From assembly GCF_003148845.1 (NCBI RefSeq), contig NZ_QGHA01000004.1, forward strand, positions 450,627-514,626: a stretch of 64,000 nt of DNA, read 5' to 3'. Every line of letters begins with the position of its first letter. Within the stretch, counting starts at the first letter, position 1. Source of the stretch: Mucilaginibacter oryzae. GTDB lineage: Bacteria > Bacteroidota > Bacteroidia > Sphingobacteriales > Sphingobacteriaceae. Below are positions 59,303-64,000 of this stretch, piece by piece. The position numbers were made by a program, and so were the translations under genes. The notes below the pieces were generated by a model. It was not told where the DNA came from. It did no database searches and was given only the letters and a program-made list of their open reading frames with translations.

Positions 59303-61738
59303 TTATTTAGCTGTTAATGTATAGGTTGATTTGATACGGGGCGAGCTTTCGTTTACTGATTGCATGAAAAGTAACTCCTTTAACTGGCCGGTTTGCCAGG
59401 TTTTAAGCATGTCGTTATAAAAAAAACTACCCGGATTGCCTGACTCGCCGCCCGGAAAGATCCCGTAGCCCTTCACTTTTGGCCCCATTTGTACCACCAT
59501 ACGCCACGACGGGCCGTGGCCATTGTTCAATGCATTTACGGTGGTGCCCGAGCCACCCGCCTCGAAATTACCCGACCCAAAGGCCTGCTGGCGCGAAAGG
59601 CTGGCTATTTCAAATGGCCTTACTTTACCCCATTGCCAGTTAGTGCCAATTTTGCCCTGCTTATCGGCCAGTTGTTTAACTGCTATGTTAAATGCTTTGC
59701 TGATAATATCTGCAGCGGTTTCCTTTTCGGGGGTGCGTACATCATCAAACCATTTTGAATTAGCTTCTTTCAGGATGAGTTGTTCTGTTCTATCGGCAGA
59801 CGGATAATTTTCCTGCAGGTTTTTATCCGCAAATTCATCACTCCAGATCATGTTGTAGGTTGCCGACCACCAGTAGCTGAAAATGCTGGCCCCTATGGAG
59901 TTGGCGGTGACATCCTTATTCCACCTGTTTATTTGATGATAGGCGCTAAGCTGTGTGGCATCAAGCTTTGTTGGGTCGATGTATTTGAGCATGGCGGGCA
60001 AAATATCCTGTGCGCGTATGCTGTAGGTATCTGTTTGCAGGATTCGCATACTATCAACGGTAGCTTTATTCATCGCGGTAAGGCGATCATTGATACGTTT
60101 GCCACGCTCATAAGGCGCAAACGACCAGTTGATGTAATATGGATAAGTAGGATCTGTTGATGATTGATTGGCCGAACTTACAAAGCCACGCGCCGGGTTT
60201 TTTATTGTCGGATCATGTTCAAAGGGGATAAAGCCATGCCAGTCGTTTGCCGGGTCGGTACCATCTAAAATAAACTTGCCCTGGTCTTTAAATTTAAGCG
60301 GGTATTTACCGTTTGGCGTTATGGCGATATCCGTTTTACTGGCAAATACAAAGTTTGATGCCGGGGCGCTGAAATAGTGCAGCGCTTTGCGGTAGTCGTC
60401 ATAATTTTTGCCGGTGTTCAGTAAGTACATGGCCATCAGCTCGTCCGATGGTTCGTGAGCTATCCATCGTAACGCGTGGCCTATGGGTACAAAACTGGCT
60501 CCATCACCCTTTTTGGCATTGCTTTCGTAAACAACAGGGCCGTGATGGGTATAAATTACGGTATCATAAATTGGCTTTTGGCCCAATACCTCAATCTTTT
60601 CAACGCGGCGGCTGGTTTTATTCCACCTATTGTTATACCAGTATTCGTTCATCTGCCCATCTTTAAATTTTTCCTGGTACCAATCCAGTACGTCGGCATC
60701 AACATTGGTGATCCCCCAACTGATATCGTTATTGAAACCTAAAATAACGCAGGGCGCGCCGGGTAACGATACCCCGTAAACATTCATGCCCGGCGCCGAA
60801 AGCTGCACCTGGTACCAGATAGATGGCAGGGTGAGGTTAAGGTGCGGATCGTTGGCTAAAATGGGGTAGCCATTAGCCGTTTTGCTGCCTGCAACCGCCC
60901 AGTTATTGCTGCCTATACCTTCAACGCGGGGCTTGGTTTTAGCGCTATCCGTCATACCGGCTAAAAAAGAGGCTGAGGGTTTGGGGATGCTTAACGGTTT
61001 AAAATAATCCCATTTGGTACCTGCCGGGATGATCGGATCTTCGTGCATCGGGTAATCCGGGAAAAGATCATTAGTAACCCCGGGGCCGAATTTTTTAAGA
61101 ATATTCGTCATTGCAAATTCGTTCGAGCCTCCGGCCAATGTTTCAGACATCAGTTTCAGTAAAAAAGCGCAGTTGATCGGCTTCCAGTCTTCCGGAGCAT
61201 AATTCAATAGCTTAAACTCAATAGGGTAGTTTTTTGGGGCGAGGCTATGAATATAAGCGTTGATGCCATCGGTGTACGCCAGTACCATGTTCTTCACTAT
61301 CGGATCGGCCATCATGGCTGTTAACGTTTTCTCGGCGCCGTAAACCATTCCCATCCGGCGATGGTAACGATCGATATCCATTACTTTGGGGCCTATCACT
61401 TCGGCCAGCCGTCCTGATGCCTGCCGGGTTTGGATATCCATTTGCCACAGGCGGTCGGTAGCTGTCATGTAGCCTTGCGCATAATACAGATCGTGCAGGT
61501 TACCGGCAAAAATGTGCGGGATATGGTTTTCATCAAATTTGATTGTCACCTTGCCTTGCAGGCCTTTCAGCTTCAACTCGTGTGTTTGCAGGATGTTTTT
61601 ACTTTCAGCGTTTTGCCAGAAGCCTTCTGCCGGGCTTAAAAATTTTCCTATCGGGGGCGCTACGCCGAACTTGGTTTGTAAGGCCCAGATAAGCGCCGAA
61701 GTAATCAGTATAGCAATAAGTGCTTTAGTGAGTTTCAT
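59303..61738 (-). CDS. Penicillin-acylase-family Ntn hydrolase
   Basis: The 811-residue protein has an N-terminal hydrophobic segment (about residues 5-20, signal or anchor). It then has the alpha-chain region (TIKFDENHIPHIFAGNLHDL, YYAQGYMTATDRLWQMDIQT) and the cleavage site GIGSNNWAVAG with the nucleophile Ser277, where autoproteolysis would make the beta chain. Later blocks such as NDPHLNLTLPSIWYQVQLSA and NNDISWGITNVDADVLDWYQ are typical. Family members hydrolyse amides such as penicillins or acyl-homoserine lactones in the periplasm; which one is used here is open. The small membrane-protein gene follows. Confidence 0.93.
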   Translation of the reverse strand: MKLTKALIAILITSALIWALQTKFGVAPPIGKFLSPAEGFWQNAESKNILQTHELKLKGLQGKVTIKFDENHIPHIFAGNLHDLYYAQGYMTATDRLWQMDIQTRQASGRLAEVIGPKVMDIDRYHRRMGMVYGAEKTLTAMMADPIVKNMVLAYTDGINAYIHSLAPKNYPIEFKLLNYAPEDWKPINCAFLLKLMSETLAGGSNEFAMTNILKKFGPGVTNDLFPDYPMHEDPIIPAGTKWDYFKPLSIPKPSASFLAGMTDSAKTKPRVEGIGSNNWAVAGSKTANGYPILANDPHLNLTLPSIWYQVQLSAPGMNVYGVSLPGAPCVILGFNNDISWGITNVDADVLDWYQEKFKDGQMNEYWYNNRWNKTSRRVEKIEVLGQKPIYDTVIYTHHGPVVYESNAKKGDGASFVPIGHALRWIAHEPSDELMAMYLLNTGKNYDDYRKALHYFSAPASNFVFASKTDIAITPNGKYPLKFKDQGKFILDGTDPANDWHGFIPFEHDPTIKNPARGFVSSANQSSTDPTYPYYINWSFAPYERGKRINDRLTAMNKATVDSMRILQTDTYSIRAQDILPAMLKYIDPTKLDATQLSAYHQINRWNKDVTANSIGASIFSYWWSATYNMIWSDEFADKNLQENYPSADRTEQLILKEANSKWFDDVRTPEKETAADIISKAFNIAVKQLADKQGKIGTNWQWGKVRPFEIASLSRQQAFGSGNFEAGGSGTTVNALNNGHGPSWRMVVQMGPKVKGYGIFPGGESGNPGSFFYNDMLKTWQTGQLKELLFMQSVNESSPRIKSTYTLTAK

Positions 61739-61767
61739 ATGGTAATATTGCCTATAAAGTTAGGCTT

Positions 61768-62346
61768 TTAAGCTGCATATTCAAGTTTTGGCTTGTGCCT
61801 GCGGTAATGTTTTTTAGGTTTTGGGGTTTGAAGCGAATCTGCCTTTGGCTGTTTCTTTTCCCTGCGAAATTGCCAGGGTGGGGTGGGGTTAGGGTCTCGC
61901 CAAAGGCCGAGGTGATTTTGACGGGCCTGCTCTTCCATAGTGGCCAGTTCGGCACTTTTGGAGTAAGCCTTGTATTGCCAGGCATAGCCGTTTTTTACCA
62001 GTTCATGATTGATGTTAGTGCCATCAACCAAAATAACCTGTGCTACGGTACGGCCATACCGGTCGTGCTCGCTGCCTATTAACTTAACCTGTTTCCCAAA
62101 GCAAATATCCGAAGTGAATTTCTTGGCTGCCTGCCCAAAAGCCTGCGATTTTTCGGGGCAGTCTATCTCTGCAAGGCGTACGGTAACTTCCTGGTTATCG
62201 CTGCTCAGTAAACCAAGGGTATCGCCGTCTTTTACCTTAACTACTTTGTAAACATCTGCTTCGGGTTGTTTGGTGTTGTTGGGGTTACAGCCCGCAAGGA
62301 TAAGGAGGATGAGAGCAAGGAGGAGCGTAGCGTAATTTCTTAGCAT
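61768..62346 (-). CDS. Thermonuclease-family lipoprotein (SNase domain)
   Basis: The 192-residue product has a lipoprotein signal (lipobox LAGC, Cys20). The staphylococcal nuclease-like fold shows VKVKDGDTL (Asp41), VRLAEIDCPEK with Arg57, Asp62 and Glu65, then SEHDRYGRTVAQV with Arg99, and VKNGYAWQYKAYSKS. These correspond to the catalytic Asp, Arg, Asp, Glu and Arg of SNase, so activity is expected. The C-terminal tail is basic (KKHYRRHKPKLEY). It would cut nucleic acid outside the cytoplasm and may be used for nutrient uptake. It lies 29 bp upstream of the penicillin acylase gene on the same strand. Confidence 0.92.
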   Translation of the reverse strand: MLRNYATLLLALILLILAGCNPNNTKQPEADVYKVVKVKDGDTLGLLSSDNQEVTVRLAEIDCPEKSQAFGQAAKKFTSDICFGKQVKLIGSEHDRYGRTVAQVILVDGTNINHELVKNGYAWQYKAYSKSAELATMEEQARQNHLGLWRDPNPTPPWQFRREKKQPKADSLQTPKPKKHYRRHKPKLEYAA

Positions 62347-62500
62347 GGTTATGTTGACTTACAGAATTGGCCGAATTTAGGGATTATTATCTCTCTGAAA
62401 TTGTGTTCATCCGTAATTGGGGTAATTTGTTCAGTGAAAACGGCAGATCGGTTTTTTGCGTAAATTTAAAACAATATGATCTCCAAAACATTAACCCGTA

Positions 62501-63670
62501 ATGCCCGCCAACACTAACCGGTTTTACACGTCGCTCAAGGTAAATAACATCCCTTTAAGTGAGCTTTTTATAAGGCCTGATCTTTTTCAGCATGTGCCCC
62601 GCGACTGGCATATCATCATTACCGACATCTGTAACAGCACACAGGCAGTTCAAAACGGCGAACATGAAAATGTAAATTTCGCTGCTACCGGCAGTATAGT
62701 AACCGTGTTAAATATCGCTTTTAAACAGGATATAACCGTGCCTTTCTTTTTCGGCGGAGATGGCGCTACGTTTATTGTTCCGCCGCTTATTGTGGATGAC
62801 GTGATGAAAGCTTTGGCTTTATACCGGGAAAATACGCAGCGTAATTTCGGGTTAGAGTTGCGTACCGGCATGGTTACCGTGAGCAAAGTTTATGAGAACG
62901 GGTACCGGCTGACTATCAGCAAATATTGCACGTCCGGCAATTTTACCATTCCCATTGTATTAGGTAACGGTTTGAGCTATGCCGAAAAACTGGTAAAGGG
63001 CGATAAGGAAAACCCGCATCAGCATACCGCTGGTGAGGGAGAACTTGACCTTACCGGGATGAGTTGCCGATGGGACAAGATCCCCCCGCCCGAAAATACC
63101 GAAGAGGTAGTGTCATTATTGGTAGTAGCCCGTAACGAGGAGAAGCAGGCCATGGTGTTTAAAGATGTGATTTGTTATATTGACGAAATTTATGGTACCC
63201 CCGAAAAACGGCAGCCGATCTCCGTTCTGCAGCTAAAACAGAACTCAACCTTTGCCCGCCTGGGTAAAGAGATGAAAGCACGATTGGGCGAAATAAAAAT
63301 ATTGGAGTTGCTGAAAGAATGGTTAATTATGCTTTACAGCCACATTTATTTCAATACCAGCGATGGGAAAAAATACCTGAAGCGTTTGGTTGAAATGTCG
63401 GATACGCTGGTGATTGACGGTAAGATTAATACTGTTATATCTGGAACCTCCGAACAGCGGAAGAGGTTGCATCACCTATTAGTGAAAATGGAAAACGAAG
63501 GTAAATTGTATTTCGGGTTTCATGTAAGCCGCGAGTCGGTAATGTCATGCTATGTGCGCGATCTGGAAGATGGGCATATTCATTTTGTGGACGGATCGGA
63601 AGGGGGATATACCAAGGCGGCTGGTTTTATTAAAAAGAAGCTTGCAGGGCAGTTACACGATGATAATTAA
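62501..63670 (+). CDS. DUF3095 protein (nucleotide-cyclase-like)
   Basis: The 389-residue protein matches DUF3095: FYTSLKVNNIPLSELFIRPD, VPRDWHIIITDICNSTQAVQ, VPFFFGGDGATFIVPP and LRTGMVTVSKVYENG. The blocks TDICNST and FGGDGA recall the metal and substrate loops of class III nucleotide cyclases, to which the family has been linked; activity is not proven. It is cytoplasmic by sequence. An IS982-type transposase end lies about 13 bp after the stop, so insertion may have removed downstream sequence. Confidence 0.83.
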   Translation: MPANTNRFYTSLKVNNIPLSELFIRPDLFQHVPRDWHIIITDICNSTQAVQNGEHENVNFAATGSIVTVLNIAFKQDITVPFFFGGDGATFIVPPLIVDDVMKALALYRENTQRNFGLELRTGMVTVSKVYENGYRLTISKYCTSGNFTIPIVLGNGLSYAEKLVKGDKENPHQHTAGEGELDLTGMSCRWDKIPPPENTEEVVSLLVVARNEEKQAMVFKDVICYIDEIYGTPEKRQPISVLQLKQNSTFARLGKEMKARLGEIKILELLKEWLIMLYSHIYFNTSDGKKYLKRLVEMSDTLVIDGKINTVISGTSEQRKRLHHLLVKMENEGKLYFGFHVSRESVMSCYVRDLEDGHIHFVDGSEGGYTKAAGFIKKKLAGQLHDDN

Positions 63671-63682
63671 CGTGAGTTCGGT

Positions 63683-64000
63683 TTAAGCAGCTAATAAAAG
63701 CTGGTCGTCATTTTCTTGAAATATAATATTAAGGGAAGGTTTTTTAGGGAAGAAATGGTAAGCGCAAAGCACGCCCATAGTGTTCATCAGAAAGTTATTC
63801 ACGGATCTGTGCCTGGTGTGCTGAAGTTTGCAGATGTTCTTTAGCTCATCGTTTACACATTCAATGATAGCCCTTTTTCTGAGCATTATTTTATCGGCCT
63901 GAGAGATGTTAAAGTCTTTCATGTTTTTACGGGGTTTAGTAATCATCTGTATACCATTTCCCCAAAGCAGGTCGGCCAAAGCTTTGGATATATAGCCTTT
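63683..64000 (-). mobile_element. IS982-family transposase, 3' part (runs off right edge)
   Basis: The minus-strand frame is open from the window edge to a stop at 63683 and encodes the last about 105 residues of an IS982-type transposase: KGYISKALADLLWGNGIQM, KMKDFNISQADKIML-like (MKDFNISQADKIMLRKRAII) and ECVNDELKNICKLQHTRHRS with the catalytic Glu, then VNNFLMNTMGVLCAYHFFP. The C-terminal third is intact. The likely end of the element, with an inverted terminal sequence such as ACCGAACTCACG, lies at about 63671-63685, directly after the DUF3095 stop. The rest is outside the window. Confidence 0.88.

Overview
The window looks like chromosomal DNA from a Bacteroidota member of the Sphingobacteriaceae, most like Mucilaginibacter or Pedobacter. 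Three things point there. Many genes are preceded by the Bacteroidota -7 box TAnnTTTG and few by a Shine-Dalgarno sequence. Several families are typical of the phylum (long NusB, DUF1573, DUF4783, DUF4294, DUF5522, YajC-YbbR-CoaE order, BshB1). The intergenic spaces hold the degenerate inverted repeats common in these genomes. No database search was possible, so the genus is an inference.

Layout. 1-8.2 kb: a truncated lon, a TPR protein, an SRPBCC remnant, then a long minus-strand housekeeping run (Leu dehydrogenase-like, nusB, DUF1573, yajC, YbbR, coaE, MBL enzyme, DUF5522, MarR). 8.3-11.2 kb: an AT-rich accessory island with a three-gene cassette (papain-like/NlpC-like protein, helical protein, small beta-rich protein) and two lipoproteins flanked by REP-like hairpins. 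11.3-35.8 kb: mainly core metabolism and stress functions: DUF3050, an aminodeoxychorismate lyase-like aminotransferase, RluA, ACC deaminase-like enzyme, a PAS-PAS-GAF histidine kinase, lysine 6-transaminase, bacillithiol deacetylase, glutathione peroxidase, RelA/SpoT, Fur, purA, pabB, M1 and M48 peptidases, plsY, nadC, gpmI. 35.8-41.8 kb: ArsR/SRPBCC pair, DoxX, exported NIF3-like protein, a MITE-like element, an envelope glycosyltransferase/deacetylase group, and tRNA-Arg(UCU). 42-50.4 kb: GH8 glycosidase and LysR regulator, divergent from a TolC-RND-MFP efflux operon, then tRNA-Arg(CCG). 50.4-53.6 kb: a decaying island with an outer-membrane barrel, an astacin gene cut by an in-frame TGA, a frameshifted lipoprotein and an IS1595 remnant. 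53.6-64 kb: amine oxidase, a Xre/RES toxin-antitoxin pair, PH-SHOCT protein, LuxE-type acyltransferase, SYLF protein, penicillin acylase, secreted nuclease, DUF3095 protein, and the 3' end of an IS982 transposase running off the window.

Most interesting: the AT-rich cassette with a homopolymer frameshift (8.3-9.8 kb); the astacin gene with TGA where Trp is expected; four genes whose -7 box ends only 4-5 nt before the start codon, implying leaderless mRNAs; an intrinsic terminator embedded in the signal-peptide codons of the gene after gpmI; a Leu dehydrogenase-like protein lacking the GGGK catalytic lysine; and several structured repeats, including a 100-bp two-tier palindrome and a MITE-like element with 9-bp flanking duplications.
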